A stretch of DNA of 64,000 bases, from contig JAFABB010000036.1 of NCBI GenBank assembly GCA_023426245.1, forward strand, positions 41,809-105,808. The letters are read 5' to 3'. Under the pieces are notes generated by a model. The model searched no databases. It saw only the letters and a list, made by a program, of their open reading frames with translations, and was not told the origin of the DNA. The DNA is from Bacillota bacterium (GTDB taxonomy: Bacteria > Bacillota > UBA4882 > UBA8346). This document shows, in pieces, positions 1 through 9,705 of this stretch. How positions within the stretch are numbered: position 1 is the stretch's first letter; the number at the start of each line of letters is the position of its first letter. Both the position numbers and the translations under genes were made by a program.

Positions 1-1
1 C

Positions 2-208
2 ATGGTTTTGACGGAGGGTGGTCCGTTTTCTGCAACACAGGTTATGTTTTTATACATCTATCAATTGTACTTTCCAATTTCGGCCTCAGCCAGTACGATG
101 GTGAATTCCGATTTTGGATATGGCGCAGCCGTAAGCATTATCGCTGCTATGATTATCGGTATTATAACCTGCGGGTACCTTTATTTCTCTAGAAAGCTTG
201 ATTATTAA
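2..208 (+). CDS. Sugar ABC transporter permease, MalF/UgpA type (3' end only)
   Basis: This is the last 68 residues of an inner-membrane permease of the carbohydrate uptake (CUT1) family. The gene is cut by the left window edge, so its true start is not visible. The segment has the family's conserved loop (T-x-G-G-P-F-S-A-T) followed by a final membrane helix and a short basic tail ending in KLDY. It ends 22 bases before the next permease gene, the usual MalF-MalG tandem. The substrate cannot be told from this fragment. Confidence 0.85.
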   Translation: MVLTEGGPFSATQVMFLYIYQLYFPISASASTMVNSDFGYGAAVSIIAAMIIGIITCGYLYFSRKLDY

Positions 209-230
209 TGTAAAGATGGGGTTTAAGATA

Positions 231-1073
231 ATGAATAAAACATCAAAAGCAGCAGGCAATATAATAAAATGGTTATTTATATTGATTGTAGCGATCTTTA
301 CAATCTATCCGATTTTTTATACCTTGATGGGTTCATTAAAAACCAATGCTGAACTGATATCAGGCAGCACTTTACTGCCTTCCCGCTGGATGTTTTCCAA
401 CTATGTTCAAGCGTTTCGCCAGGGAAATTTCGTCCAATACACTTGGAATAGTGTCTATCTATGTGTGATGGTGACGGTCCTGGCCTTACTAACCTCGTCA
501 TTGACCGGATACGTCTTAGCCCGGCACCGTTTTCCAGGGGGAAAATTACTGCTCAGCATGCATTTGGCTTTCATGTTTGTTTCTTTGGGTGCAGTTTCGC
601 TATATCCGCAATATCGACTGATGCATGCCCTGGGACTCACCGGGAATTTGATCGGATTGGCACTGGTTTTGACCGGAGGCCAAGGAACGAATATCTTTTT
701 GACCATCGGGTTCATTAAAACTTTGCCCAAAGAACTTGATGAGGCGGCATTAATCGATGGTTGCAGCTATTTCCGGGTCTATTGGAATGTCATTTTGCCA
801 TTGTTGCGACCGATCTTGGGAGTGGTAGCGCTCTTTACTTTCCGGACAGCCTGGAATGATTATATTACCTCGTTCATTTTCACAATGGCTAATCCGTTAT
901 TGAAACCATTAACGGTTGCAGTGGTCAGCCTGCGTTACTCAGCTAACGCCGCTGCCGAATGGAATATTATGACGGCGGGCGCGGCCATTTCTTTGTTGCC
1001 GGTATTAATTCTCTACTGTTTTACGAGCAAACAGTTTATATCCGGCCTTACTTCAGGTGCAGTCAAAGGATAA
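231..1073 (+). CDS. Sugar ABC transporter permease, MalG/UgpE type
   Basis: The second membrane subunit of a CUT1 sugar importer, about 280 residues with six predicted helices. The EAA loop that docks on the ATPase is clear (DEAALIDGCSYFRVYWNVIL), and the C-terminus SGAVKG is typical of the MalG branch. I start at the ATG at 231 because a G-rich Shine-Dalgarno stretch (GATGGGG) lies about 9 bases upstream; earlier in-frame starts at 198 and 216 overlap or crowd the preceding gene. No ATPase gene is present, as usual for CUT1 systems that share an MsmX-type ATPase encoded elsewhere. The following kinase/regulator pair probably controls this transporter. Confidence 0.92.
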   Translation: MNKTSKAAGNIIKWLFILIVAIFTIYPIFYTLMGSLKTNAELISGSTLLPSRWMFSNYVQAFRQGNFVQYTWNSVYLCVMVTVLALLTSSLTGYVLARHRFPGGKLLLSMHLAFMFVSLGAVSLYPQYRLMHALGLTGNLIGLALVLTGGQGTNIFLTIGFIKTLPKELDEAALIDGCSYFRVYWNVILPLLRPILGVVALFTFRTAWNDYITSFIFTMANPLLKPLTVAVVSLRYSANAAAEWNIMTAGAAISLLPVLILYCFTSKQFISGLTSGAVKG

Positions 1074-1219
1074 GCCGCCGTTTCCGGTGAGAATAAGGGA
1101 TTCCGGTTTTTAACCCGCGTAGGTGGAATAAACGCTCTTTTTAAAGGTAAAATGGTTTAGATAGGGAAATAAGGTACGGGAAGTGATCCTGCGTAAGTTT
1201 TGAAAAGGAAGAACTCATA

Positions 1220-3094
1220 ATGGTGCTTGACTGGTTCCGAAACCTGAAACTCAAGAATAAAATCGCCTTGACATGCATGACTTTGATCGCGCTTTCCCTG
1301 TTGATATCAGCCGCGTTTTTATATCGTTATGTGGCTGCTGAAATTCACCGGAACGCTTATGTGAGTTCGGCTGATTTGTTGACGCAGGCCGGTAATTTTT
1401 TGGATGAAAAGCTAAAGGGAATCATCCGGCGGGTTTACGGATTGGAACTGAATCCTGATTTTAACGCGACTCTCTCAACGTTTTTATTTAATGAAGAGAA
1501 ATACCGTTATGCTTTGGCACTTTCCCGGTTTTCCAATTTCTTTTCGGAGATCCGATCCACGGAGTCATTTACTTCCTCGGTTTTTATGAGTACTCCCAAA
1601 GGGGAGTTCTTTGAATTCTCTAAAATCAAAAATCCTGATTTTCATTTTGCAACTTCCCGGCTCTATCAAGAACTTTATGATCGGCCGGGACAGACTGTTT
1701 ATTGGGGTCTCAGCCGGAAAGACGAGATTTACCGAGATACCAAACGGGTTGTGCCATTGGTTTTTCAATTTACCATCGACGGATATAACAGTAATCTTTT
1801 TATTGTTGTGAACCTGGATCAACAAGCCATTTTGGAGTACTTGGGCAAAATCTATTCCGGAGCGGGTAATTGGATGGTGATCCTGGATAACCAGGGGCGG
1901 GAAGTTGTATCCAATCATGACCCGGTCACCCGGTTGTTTCTTGCCGATGCCGACGTGGTAAACCAAATTTCCCATGGTGATCAAGGCCGGATTATGCGAC
2001 GCTATAAGGGAGTCAATTATAGCATCAGCTATCAAGGACTTACGGTTGCGCCTTGGAAAATTGTGAATATCAAATCGGAACGGGTTTTGTTGCATCAATT
2101 GAATGAGTTGGGTTTCTTCATCTTGATACTGACCGGGGCCTGCATGGTGGTAACGCTGGTATTAGCAGTAATTTTATCTAATACCATCACCCATCCTCTG
2201 GTAAGGTTGGAAGAAACGATTCAACGGGTAACGCAGCGCAATCTGAATGTAAAATTTGAATATCAATACCATGATGAAGTAGGACACTTGGGGCGAAGTT
2301 TTAATTTTATGGTGGAAGAAATCCGGGAATTGTTTCAAAGGTTAAATCAAACCATAGTTCAGTTGCAAGCAGAGAAGGAAAAAGTCAAACTTGAACAACA
2401 GTTAAAAAGACAGGCGGAATTAAAAGCGTTACAAGCCCAAATCAATCCCCATTTTCTTTATAATACGTTGGACTCGATTCATTGGATGGCCGATCAGATC
2501 AAGGCAACCCAGATTAGTCAAATGACCATGGCCCTGGGAACCCTTTTTCGGACTGGACTCAATAAAGGCCTGGACATCATCGCCATAAAAAATGAACTTG
2601 AAAATGTCACCAGTTATTTGACGATTCAAAAAATGCGTTATGGTGAGCATTTTAGTTATATTATCGATGTTGATCCCAAAGTACAGCAGCTACTGACGAT
2701 TAAACTGATTTTACAGCCTTTGGTGGAGAATGCAATTTATCATGGAATTAAAGAGAAACCGGGAGCGGGTTCCATTACGATAACCGGCGGTATGGCGCAA
2801 AACGGTAAAGATGTTCATTTGAAGGTCTACGATAATGGCGCTGGAATTCAACCTCTTGCCCTGGAATTCATCAATCGTCGGTTGAATGAAGGAATACCGG
2901 AAGGGCAACCCTTGATCGCGGAAAGAGGCTATGGAATTTATAATGTCAATGAACGGATCAAACTTTACTTTGGAGGAGATTACGGTTTACATTTTACGAG
3001 TGAGTCGGGCCGCGGGACGGAAGTTTCGATCTTAATTCCGGCAGTCAAGCAAGAGGAGATCACACAATATGTACAAAATCTTGGTAGTGGATGA
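1220..3094 (+). CDS. Sensor histidine kinase, YesM family
   Basis: A membrane sensor kinase of the LytS/YesM class (His_kinase domain PF06580 type). From N to C it has a first membrane helix (about residues 15-37), an extracytoplasmic sensing region (about 40-290), a second helix (about 295-320), a HAMP-like linker, the phospho-acceptor block QINPHFLYNTLDSIHW with His411, and a GHKL ATPase with N-box Asn504 (LVENAIYHG), DNGAG and the GYGIYNVNERI G-box. It overlaps the response-regulator gene by 26 bases, so the two are translationally coupled. Such pairs sit beside sugar ABC transporters and sense extracellular sugars. The 146 bases before it hold no obvious gene. Confidence 0.93.
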   Translation: MVLDWFRNLKLKNKIALTCMTLIALSLLISAAFLYRYVAAEIHRNAYVSSADLLTQAGNFLDEKLKGIIRRVYGLELNPDFNATLSTFLFNEEKYRYALALSRFSNFFSEIRSTESFTSSVFMSTPKGEFFEFSKIKNPDFHFATSRLYQELYDRPGQTVYWGLSRKDEIYRDTKRVVPLVFQFTIDGYNSNLFIVVNLDQQAILEYLGKIYSGAGNWMVILDNQGREVVSNHDPVTRLFLADADVVNQISHGDQGRIMRRYKGVNYSISYQGLTVAPWKIVNIKSERVLLHQLNELGFFILILTGACMVVTLVLAVILSNTITHPLVRLEETIQRVTQRNLNVKFEYQYHDEVGHLGRSFNFMVEEIRELFQRLNQTIVQLQAEKEKVKLEQQLKRQAELKALQAQINPHFLYNTLDSIHWMADQIKATQISQMTMALGTLFRTGLNKGLDIIAIKNELENVTSYLTIQKMRYGEHFSYIIDVDPKVQQLLTIKLILQPLVENAIYHGIKEKPGAGSITITGGMAQNGKDVHLKVYDNGAGIQPLALEFINRRLNEGIPEGQPLIAERGYGIYNVNERIKLYFGGDYGLHFTSESGRGTEVSILIPAVKQEEITQYVQNLGSG

Positions 3095-4697
3095 TGAGCC
3101 AATTATCCGCAGTGGGATCATCAACGTTTTGTCCGGGGAAGATAATGGTTTTGTGGTTGCAGGGGAAGCGGCTAATGGAATGCAGGCAATTGAACTTTTG
3201 CCGGAATTGAATCCGGATGTAATTATCACGGACATCTGCATGCCCACAGTCAATGGTTTGGAACTGATCGAAACCGCCAAATCCATCAACCCCGATTTGA
3301 AAGTTTTGGTGGTTAGCGGTTATGACGATTTTGAGTATGCCCAAAAGGCTTTACGACTGGGTGTTGAGGATTATATCTTAAAACCGGTGCAGGCGGGACA
3401 GCTGATTGACATTTTAACGAGAGTGGGAAAAGAACTCGATCAGCGTTTTCATTTCCTACAAGATCTTAGCCTTCTCCAAAAAAAGCTAACAGTTAGCCTG
3501 CCATTATTACGGGAATGGTTCTTTCAGGCTTTGATTACCGGAAAAATGGAGGAGGCGGAGATTGACGAAAAATTGGGAGAGCTGGATTTACAGCTGACCG
3601 GCTGTTTATTTGGAGTCGCTTTGCTCAAATTAAAAAATCTGCAGTCCCCTAAAGCCGAAAAGTCAAGGGAAAAGGGGCTTACTCAAAGTTTTTTGATGCA
3701 GGTTGTCGAATCTGTATTTTCAGAAGAGATTTGCCCCCTTCCGTTTTTTTTGAGTGAAGACAAACTTGCTATCGTGTTTGATATCCGTTCATCCGACCGG
3801 CAAAGAAGTTTTATTACCGTAAATCAAAATTTGCGCCGGGTAATGCTGGTGGTTCAAAACCAGCTCAATGTGGATATTTATGCGGCACTGGGTCGGTTAT
3901 ACGAAAAATTGATTGCAGTAAAGGAATCTTATTCTCAAGCAGAAACCGCCATTCAGTTCAGCTTTTTAAAAGGCAGTGGAAGCCTGATTAATTATGAAGA
4001 TATCAATCTTCAAAATGAAACACCGGTACAATGGCCCCTGGAATTGGAGAAGCAATTATTGCTCCAGGTGAAGCTGGGTGAAAAAGAGCAAGTAACTTAT
4101 TCTGCCTTGCAGATTTTCGATTATCATCGCAAACAGCAAACGATTGAACCAGGGCGGGTTAAACAATTTGTTTTTGAAACAACCCTGCTGCTGAGGCGGA
4201 CAGTGACCGAGGTAGGAGGCAACATTTCGGCTTTGGGGATGGATTCCTATCGAAGGGTATATCATTGTGAGACCCTATTGGAACTGGAACATTTTTTGGT
4301 AGACTTTTCTTTGGCCTGTTGTACCGAGATCGAGAAGGCCCGGCTTGGAAAGAGTTATTCGATTGTTGAAAAGACCAAGGAGATTATTGAAAATTCCTTG
4401 GAGCAAATGGAATTTTCCCTGGATGATGTGGCAGGACGCTTGTTTATTAGCCCTAATTATCTCAGGAGTCTTTTTAAGCAACAAGTTGGAGAATCGTTTG
4501 TGGAATATCTGACCCGGCGCAGGATGGAGAAAGCCCGGATCCTGCTGGATGATGTTTCCGTAAAAGTGCACCAGATCGCTGAGGCGGTCGGTTATAGTGA
4601 CCAGCATTATTTCTCGATTTGCTTTAAGAAATATTTTGGTTTGACACCGACCGATTATCGGGAAGCCCGAGGATACATCGATCATAAAAAATATTAA
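3069..4697 (+). CDS. Response regulator, YesN family (REC + AraC HTH)
   Basis: The cytoplasmic partner of the preceding kinase. Residues 1-120 form a receiver domain with the acidic pair Asp8/Asp9, phospho-acceptor Asp55 (IITDICMP), Ser83 and Lys105 (LKP). A variable linker of about 300 residues follows, then two AraC-type helix-turn-helix motifs in the last 100 residues (DDVAGRLFISPNYLRSLFK and VHQIAEAVGYSDQHYFSICF). At 542 residues it has the normal YesN length. Its start lies inside the kinase gene. It likely activates the upstream sugar transporter. Only 20 bases separate its end from the end of the next, oppositely oriented regulator gene. Confidence 0.94.
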   Translation: MYKILVVDDEPIIRSGIINVLSGEDNGFVVAGEAANGMQAIELLPELNPDVIITDICMPTVNGLELIETAKSINPDLKVLVVSGYDDFEYAQKALRLGVEDYILKPVQAGQLIDILTRVGKELDQRFHFLQDLSLLQKKLTVSLPLLREWFFQALITGKMEEAEIDEKLGELDLQLTGCLFGVALLKLKNLQSPKAEKSREKGLTQSFLMQVVESVFSEEICPLPFFLSEDKLAIVFDIRSSDRQRSFITVNQNLRRVMLVVQNQLNVDIYAALGRLYEKLIAVKESYSQAETAIQFSFLKGSGSLINYEDINLQNETPVQWPLELEKQLLLQVKLGEKEQVTYSALQIFDYHRKQQTIEPGRVKQFVFETTLLLRRTVTEVGGNISALGMDSYRRVYHCETLLELEHFLVDFSLACCTEIEKARLGKSYSIVEKTKEIIENSLEQMEFSLDDVAGRLFISPNYLRSLFKQQVGESFVEYLTRRRMEKARILLDDVSVKVHQIAEAVGYSDQHYFSICFKKYFGLTPTDYREARGYIDHKKY

Positions 4698-4717
4698 ATG
4701 TTTTAAATTACCCTGCT

Positions 4718-6328
4718 TCATTTGGCATTTAGATCCCGGTATTCCTTCGGCGTCATCCCGGTATATTTCTTAAAAATATGGGAGAAGTATTTATAATCGT
4801 TATAACCGACTTTTTTCGCTATTTCGTAGATCTTGATTTGGAAATCAAGCAGCAAAGTCTTCGCTTTCTCGATTCGGAAACGGTTGAGCCAGTCTATGAG
4901 GGATTCACCGGTTTGCTCTTTAAATACCCGGCTCAGATAATTGGGAGTCACAAAAACCGTGCTGGTAATATCGGCCAAATTAATATCTTCATGATAATGT
5001 TCCTGGATAAACTGAATGGCCAGCTTGACGATACCTTTATATTTTTCATTTTTAGTTTCTTTGATAATATGGATGAACAATTGCAATAAGTTATTGAGCC
5101 ATATCTTAATGTCTTCAAGGGTTTCATATTTATCAATTTCTTTGTAAGGTTCGAAATTTTTGCCAAGATGCTTTTCTAAATCAACTCCGAGTTCTTCTAA
5201 AGAATTCATGGCGATGATGATGAATTTGACGCAGAAACTTTTCAAGTCTTCCGGACCTGCAATGGCGGCCGATAAATGATTGAAAATTTTCTCAATGATC
5301 GCTGTAACCTGCTGGCTTTCCATCAATTTTAACTGGCTAAGCAGTTCTTTCTCATCTGCAGTCGGGTACATCAGCGGACGGGTAGTCAACTGCAGCCATT
5401 CCGGCTCAAAGACAATTATTTGCTCTTTACCTTTGAAAATCTTTTTCCGTAAACACACAGCGGACTCCCGATAGGAACAGGGAATCTCCATAAGCTTTCT
5501 ATAAGCGCGTCCAATACCAAAGGTTACCGTTAATTTGAGACTTTGTTTGATTTCCGCCTGAATTGCCCGGTATACCTCCAGAACGGCATCCATTTCCGGT
5601 TGGGTTCTATTCATCAGACCGATTAAATAATCAAATTCACTCAAGCAAAACAATCCCCTCTCCTTTGAAGTGAGGACTTTTTGGGCTGTGCTTAAGACCG
5701 CCGACTTCATTGCGGCCTGCTCTTTTTCGGGTATACCTTCGGTTTGTAATAGATAATCATCGATGTCGATAATGACCACTTGATAGAATGGTCCGGTAAG
5801 GTCGATACTCAATTGAGCCGCCTTTTGTACCACTAAATCAGGGTCACTAAACGTTCCTTTAATGGTAGCTTGGATGAATTCCGATTGCAGCAACAATAAA
5901 TTTTCACTAAGAAGTTTTCGGGCGGTTTCCGCTTGAATTTTTTGGGCGGTTTCTACCTGAATATCATTTTTTAATTTTAATAAGAGAGAGATCAACTCCT
6001 CAGCTCCCACCGGTTTTAATAGATACTCACAAACCCCCAAATGCAAGGCTTGTTTGGCGTAGCTGAAGTCATCATAGCCGCTTAAAATGGCAATCTTGGT
6101 TTCCGGCAGCAATTTTTTCAGCTCACGGGTCAATTCCAACCCGTCCATCACCGGCATCCGAATATCGGTAATGATAATTTGGGGGTCAAGGCCGAGGGCA
6201 ATCTCTAAAGCTTCTTTACCATTGCTCGCTTCCCCGACTATTTCAATTTCATATTGGCTCCAATCGATTGAAGCTATAATTCCCTGGCGAATCGTCGGCT
6301 CATCATCGACAATCATCACTCGCAGCAT
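4718..6328 (-). CDS. Response regulator, YesN family (REC + AraC HTH), second copy
   Basis: A second YesN-type regulator, 536 residues from the ATG at 6328. That ATG is preferred over the one at 6337 because AAAGGGG then lies 9 bases upstream rather than directly abutting the start. The receiver domain has Asp8/Asp9, Asp55 (IITDIRMP), Ser83 and Lys105. The C-terminus carries paired AraC helix-turn-helix motifs (ADITSTVFVTPNYLSRVFK and IYEIAKKVGYNDYKYFSHIF). It overlaps its kinase gene by 26 bases. Being divergent from the mannoside operon at 8315, it most probably regulates that operon. It is a distant paralogue of the regulator at 3069, not a recent duplicate. Confidence 0.94.
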   Translation of the reverse strand: MLRVMIVDDEPTIRQGIIASIDWSQYEIEIVGEASNGKEALEIALGLDPQIIITDIRMPVMDGLELTRELKKLLPETKIAILSGYDDFSYAKQALHLGVCEYLLKPVGAEELISLLLKLKNDIQVETAQKIQAETARKLLSENLLLLQSEFIQATIKGTFSDPDLVVQKAAQLSIDLTGPFYQVVIIDIDDYLLQTEGIPEKEQAAMKSAVLSTAQKVLTSKERGLFCLSEFDYLIGLMNRTQPEMDAVLEVYRAIQAEIKQSLKLTVTFGIGRAYRKLMEIPCSYRESAVCLRKKIFKGKEQIIVFEPEWLQLTTRPLMYPTADEKELLSQLKLMESQQVTAIIEKIFNHLSAAIAGPEDLKSFCVKFIIIAMNSLEELGVDLEKHLGKNFEPYKEIDKYETLEDIKIWLNNLLQLFIHIIKETKNEKYKGIVKLAIQFIQEHYHEDINLADITSTVFVTPNYLSRVFKEQTGESLIDWLNRFRIEKAKTLLLDFQIKIYEIAKKVGYNDYKYFSHIFKKYTGMTPKEYRDLNAK

Positions 6329-8102
6329 GAAAGGCATCCCCTTTGGTATAAGGTTGGGTTACAATGACTTTCGTTCCTTGACCGGGTTGGCTATAAAATC
6401 GGATGCCGAACTCAGCACCAAAGTATAGTTTGATGCGGTCATTTACATTTTGAATACCAAAACCGCGGTTATTGTCACTGGCTTTTTGAGAAAGGAGTCC
6501 GTTAAGCTCGTCTTCATTCGCACCGTTACCGTCATCGGAGATCCTATAAATCAGTTGATTGCTTTGACGGTAAATCTCAATATCAATCTTTCCGGGTTGG
6601 CCTTTTTTTTCGATGCCATGATAGATTGCATTCTCTACTAAGGGTTGTAATACTAATTTGACCACCTTACAATCAAGAATTTCATTTGTAGAAATTTTTA
6701 TTGCGAAGTCAATCATTCCTTGATAACGTTTTTGCTGAATCGTAAGGTAGTTTTTTAGATGTTCTACTTCTTTCCCAACGGTGGTCAATTCATCTCCGCT
6801 ATTTAAGCTTAAACGGAATAATTTTGAAAGGGCTTCGACCAGTTTCGAGGTCTCCGGGGCTTTTTCCAGACGGCTGCTCCAGTAAATGGTATCTAAAGTG
6901 TTATAGAGAAAATGGGGATTTACTTGCGCCTGGAGAGCTTTAAGTTCGGCTTCCCGTTGCTTGATTTGAGAAATATAGACCTGGTTTAACAGTTCTTTAA
7001 GGCGGGCCGACATTTTATTAAAACTCCGGCCGAGTAAAGCAATCTCATCATTACTTTTGATCTCAATACTAACATCGAAGTTTTCGTTTTCAACTTTCTT
7101 CATCAGTGTCCGCAATTGCTTAAGAGGGCTCAGGACTTTGCTGGAAAATAGCAAAGCAATGGCGATACAGGCAAGAAAGCTGATAACAATTACCAGGAGG
7201 TTCACTTTTTGAATGACCGAATTTTCTTTGAGAAGCTCTTTGAGAGGCATGATATTGATCAGGATCCACCCGACATCATCAATTTTATAGAAAGTAACTA
7301 AAAAACCTTGGTGACCCGATTTGATTTCATAAAAGCCTTCTTTTTTGTTTAAAAGCTTGTTGTCGATTAAACCGGGCTGGATCGGTTGATTGAGAATATC
7401 TTTACTTAATGGGGAAATTACCTTGTTGTGCTGATCCATAATAAAAAAGTAGCCCGCTTTGCTTATGGTTTTATTCTCATAAATCTTGGCAATTTCCGCT
7501 TCATTGATATTAATTTGGATAATGGCCAGGCGGCGGTCGATAAATTCCAAATCATTCATCACTCGGAACAACGTTAAAGCGTTGATGACCGAACGGTTAT
7601 AATCAATAATCCGGTTGGAAACCCAAAGATAACGTCCGCGTAGTTCGATGACTTGTTGTTCGATTCCAGGGTCAATATCATATAAAGCATGTTTGGTTTC
7701 AATGGTAAGACCGTTAAAGCCTCTGATATAAATCGAATGGATATATTTTTTGGAAGATAAAAGATAAATTAAGGATTCTTCAGTGGAGAGCTTCTGTTTT
7801 TGAAGATAAATTGCAGGCAGCTTGGGCGATAGTTGAAAAAAATTCCGAATCTGTTTGTCCTGAAATAAAAATAGCGAAGTATCGTGAACATCTTGAAGGA
7901 TAAATTCGAGATTTCTGCCGATTTGTTGAACCGTATTCAAATTGGTAATACTTACCTTTTTTTCAATAATCTCGGAGGATTTGAGATAGGAGATAATACC
8001 CACAGTGAACAGGGGGGTGATAATCAAAATTAAGGAAAAAATCAATATTTTATATTGTAGACTGAAAAACTTCAAAAGGGGCTTTTTCCATAACGTAATC
8101 AT
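6303..8102 (-). CDS. Sensor histidine kinase, YesM family, second copy
   Basis: A membrane-bound YesM-type kinase, 599 residues. Two membrane helices (about 17-40 and 283-306) bracket an extracytoplasmic sensor domain. Then come a HAMP-like segment and the phospho-acceptor block QVNPHFLYNTLDTIYW with His397. The GHKL ATPase has LVENAIYHG, DDGNGA and GFGIQNVNDRI. The ATG at 8102 has GGGGG six bases upstream; an in-frame TTG at 8108 would leave no spacer. It ends inside the start of its regulator gene. The region before it (8103-8314) is the divergent control region for this pair and the mannoside transporter. Confidence 0.93.
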   Translation of the reverse strand: MITLWKKPLLKFFSLQYKILIFSLILIITPLFTVGIISYLKSSEIIEKKVSITNLNTVQQIGRNLEFILQDVHDTSLFLFQDKQIRNFFQLSPKLPAIYLQKQKLSTEESLIYLLSSKKYIHSIYIRGFNGLTIETKHALYDIDPGIEQQVIELRGRYLWVSNRIIDYNRSVINALTLFRVMNDLEFIDRRLAIIQININEAEIAKIYENKTISKAGYFFIMDQHNKVISPLSKDILNQPIQPGLIDNKLLNKKEGFYEIKSGHQGFLVTFYKIDDVGWILINIMPLKELLKENSVIQKVNLLVIVISFLACIAIALLFSSKVLSPLKQLRTLMKKVENENFDVSIEIKSNDEIALLGRSFNKMSARLKELLNQVYISQIKQREAELKALQAQVNPHFLYNTLDTIYWSSRLEKAPETSKLVEALSKLFRLSLNSGDELTTVGKEVEHLKNYLTIQQKRYQGMIDFAIKISTNEILDCKVVKLVLQPLVENAIYHGIEKKGQPGKIDIEIYRQSNQLIYRISDDGNGANEDELNGLLSQKASDNNRGFGIQNVNDRIKLYFGAEFGIRFYSQPGQGTKVIVTQPYTKGDAFHAASDDCR

Positions 8103-8257
8103 CTTCAACCCCCGCGCCCAGTATCGTGAGACTGATATTTATTATAGCGTATCAGATATTGAATAAAAAGTTAAGTATCCGAAGGGAACAAAAATTTGGA
8201 TATTTTAATAGAATTGTTACCTATTTTTTAATTTGGGTTCATATTACAATAAAATCA

Positions 8258-8274
8258 ATGATAAGGCTTATCAT
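8258..8274. promoter_or_regulatory. Perfect 17-bp palindrome, candidate operator
   Basis: ATGATAAG-G-CTTATCAT forms two perfect 8-base arms around one central base. It lies 40 bases before the binding-protein gene, in the divergent region shared with the YesM/YesN pair. The position suits a regulator-binding site, but the bound protein is not known. Confidence 0.4.
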
Positions 8275-8314
8275 AAATGTTTTATCAACAAAAAAGGGAG
8301 GCATCTAGAAGAAA

Positions 8315-9613
8315 ATGAAAAAGAATGCTTGGAGATTAGGTTTCCTGGTGGTTTGCTTTATGCTGCTGGTATTTCAAGCCGTTAATGCAGCTGAACCCAT
8401 TAAACTGTCATTGATGCACATTTTAACAGAGGCGGACAAGAGTCAAGGTAATGTTATAGCCTACCGGGAAATGATGGAAAAGTTTAAAGCGAGTCATCCC
8501 GATATCAAAATTACCGAAGAGGCAATTGACCAAGACACATATGGACCTAAAATCAAAACCTTGGCTGCAGGCAACGAGTTACCGGATGTATTCTTAATCA
8601 AGGGTTCCTGGGTTTCTTCGTTTGTAAATAATAAATTGATTGAACCGATGAATGCCGATCTTGATCGGGATCCAGCTTATAAAAAAGGCTTTTTGCCCGG
8701 AGCTTTCGATGATTTTCGGATTGGCAATAACATTTACGGTGCACCGTTTCAATTGCTCATCACTTCCCTTGTTTTTTATAACAAAGATATTTTTGAAAAA
8801 TGCGGTATAAAATCATTCCCGGCAACTTGGGATGAATTTAAGTCGGCAATCCCGAAACTCAAGAAAAACGGCTATATTCCGATCGCTCTTGGCAATAAAG
8901 GCAACTGGGTTGCTGAATCTTGTATCCTGAGCACTTTGGGAGACAGGTTTACAGGAACCGATTGGTTTTTGAAGATTCGCGACAAAAAAGGCGCCAAGTT
9001 TACTGACCCGAGTTTTGTAAAAGCTTTAAAAGAGATGCAGGACTTGGCGAAAGCTGGAGCTTTCAATACCGATTTAAACAGCCTTGATAATGGGCAACAA
9101 CGGACTTTATATTACAATGGAAAAGCCGCGATGTTTTTCGAAGGCAGCTGGGCAGTTTCTTCGGTCAGTGCGGATGCGCCGAAGGCGATCGCTGCGAATA
9201 CACGATTGGCTGTTATTCCTGCTGTTAAAGGGGGAAGGGGAGAAGCCATGACGGCTTCCGCAGGTACTGCGTGGGCTTGGAACGTCAGCGCTAGTTTAAA
9301 GGGAGAAAAGAGAAAGGCGGCCATTGCTTTAATTAAAGCCGTTACTGGCCCCGATTACGCTAAGATTTGCCTGGAAAATAACTTTACTCCTCCGTATACA
9401 GTGAAGAATGTCGATAAAAGCAAATTATTACCTTTGTTCTCCGAGTACAGCAACCTGGTACCCAAAGTCAAGCTGGTGCCGATATATGACATTCAATTAG
9501 CTCCGGCTGTTATTGAAGTGATGAATACCGGGCTGCAAGATCTATTGATCAATGCGACCACTCCTGGAGAATTAGCCCAGAAGATCCAAAAGGAATATGA
9601 AAGAGCCAATTAA
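8315..9613 (+). CDS. Sugar ABC transporter substrate-binding protein (family 1)
   Basis: The extracytoplasmic receptor of a CUT1 sugar importer, 432 residues, the normal length for extracellular solute-binding family 1. Residues 1-26 form a Sec signal peptide ending in VNA before AEPIKL. There is no lipobox: the only Cys in the signal lies in the hydrophobic core without a G/A/S before it. The protein therefore looks soluble rather than a lipoprotein, which is unusual for a monoderm. GGGAGG lies 13 bases before the ATG. It heads the operon with two permeases, beta-mannosidase, polyol dehydrogenase and lyxose/mannose isomerase, so a beta-mannoside or manno-oligosaccharide ligand is inferred. 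Confidence 0.92.
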   Translation: MKKNAWRLGFLVVCFMLLVFQAVNAAEPIKLSLMHILTEADKSQGNVIAYREMMEKFKASHPDIKITEEAIDQDTYGPKIKTLAAGNELPDVFLIKGSWVSSFVNNKLIEPMNADLDRDPAYKKGFLPGAFDDFRIGNNIYGAPFQLLITSLVFYNKDIFEKCGIKSFPATWDEFKSAIPKLKKNGYIPIALGNKGNWVAESCILSTLGDRFTGTDWFLKIRDKKGAKFTDPSFVKALKEMQDLAKAGAFNTDLNSLDNGQQRTLYYNGKAAMFFEGSWAVSSVSADAPKAIAANTRLAVIPAVKGGRGEAMTASAGTAWAWNVSASLKGEKRKAAIALIKAVTGPDYAKICLENNFTPPYTVKNVDKSKLLPLFSEYSNLVPKVKLVPIYDIQLAPAVIEVMNTGLQDLLINATTPGELAQKIQKEYERAN

Positions 9614-9646
9614 GCTTTAATTTTTCAGTCATCATCAATGAATTTT

Positions 9647-9677
9647 CTTTCTCCGGGAGAAGTTTTCCCGGAGAAAG
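9647..9677 (+). promoter_or_regulatory. Perfect 12-bp hairpin between binding protein and permease genes
   Basis: The arms CTTTCTCCGGGA and TCCCGGAGAAAG flank a 7-base loop. There is no T-tract, so it is probably not a full terminator. A hairpin after a binding-protein gene usually protects the upstream message or partly terminates transcription, so that the receptor is made in excess over the permeases. A similar hairpin follows the second binding-protein gene at 42463. Confidence 0.65.
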
Positions 9678-9705
9678 CATTAATTAAGGCATTTCGGAGG
9701 TTGTC

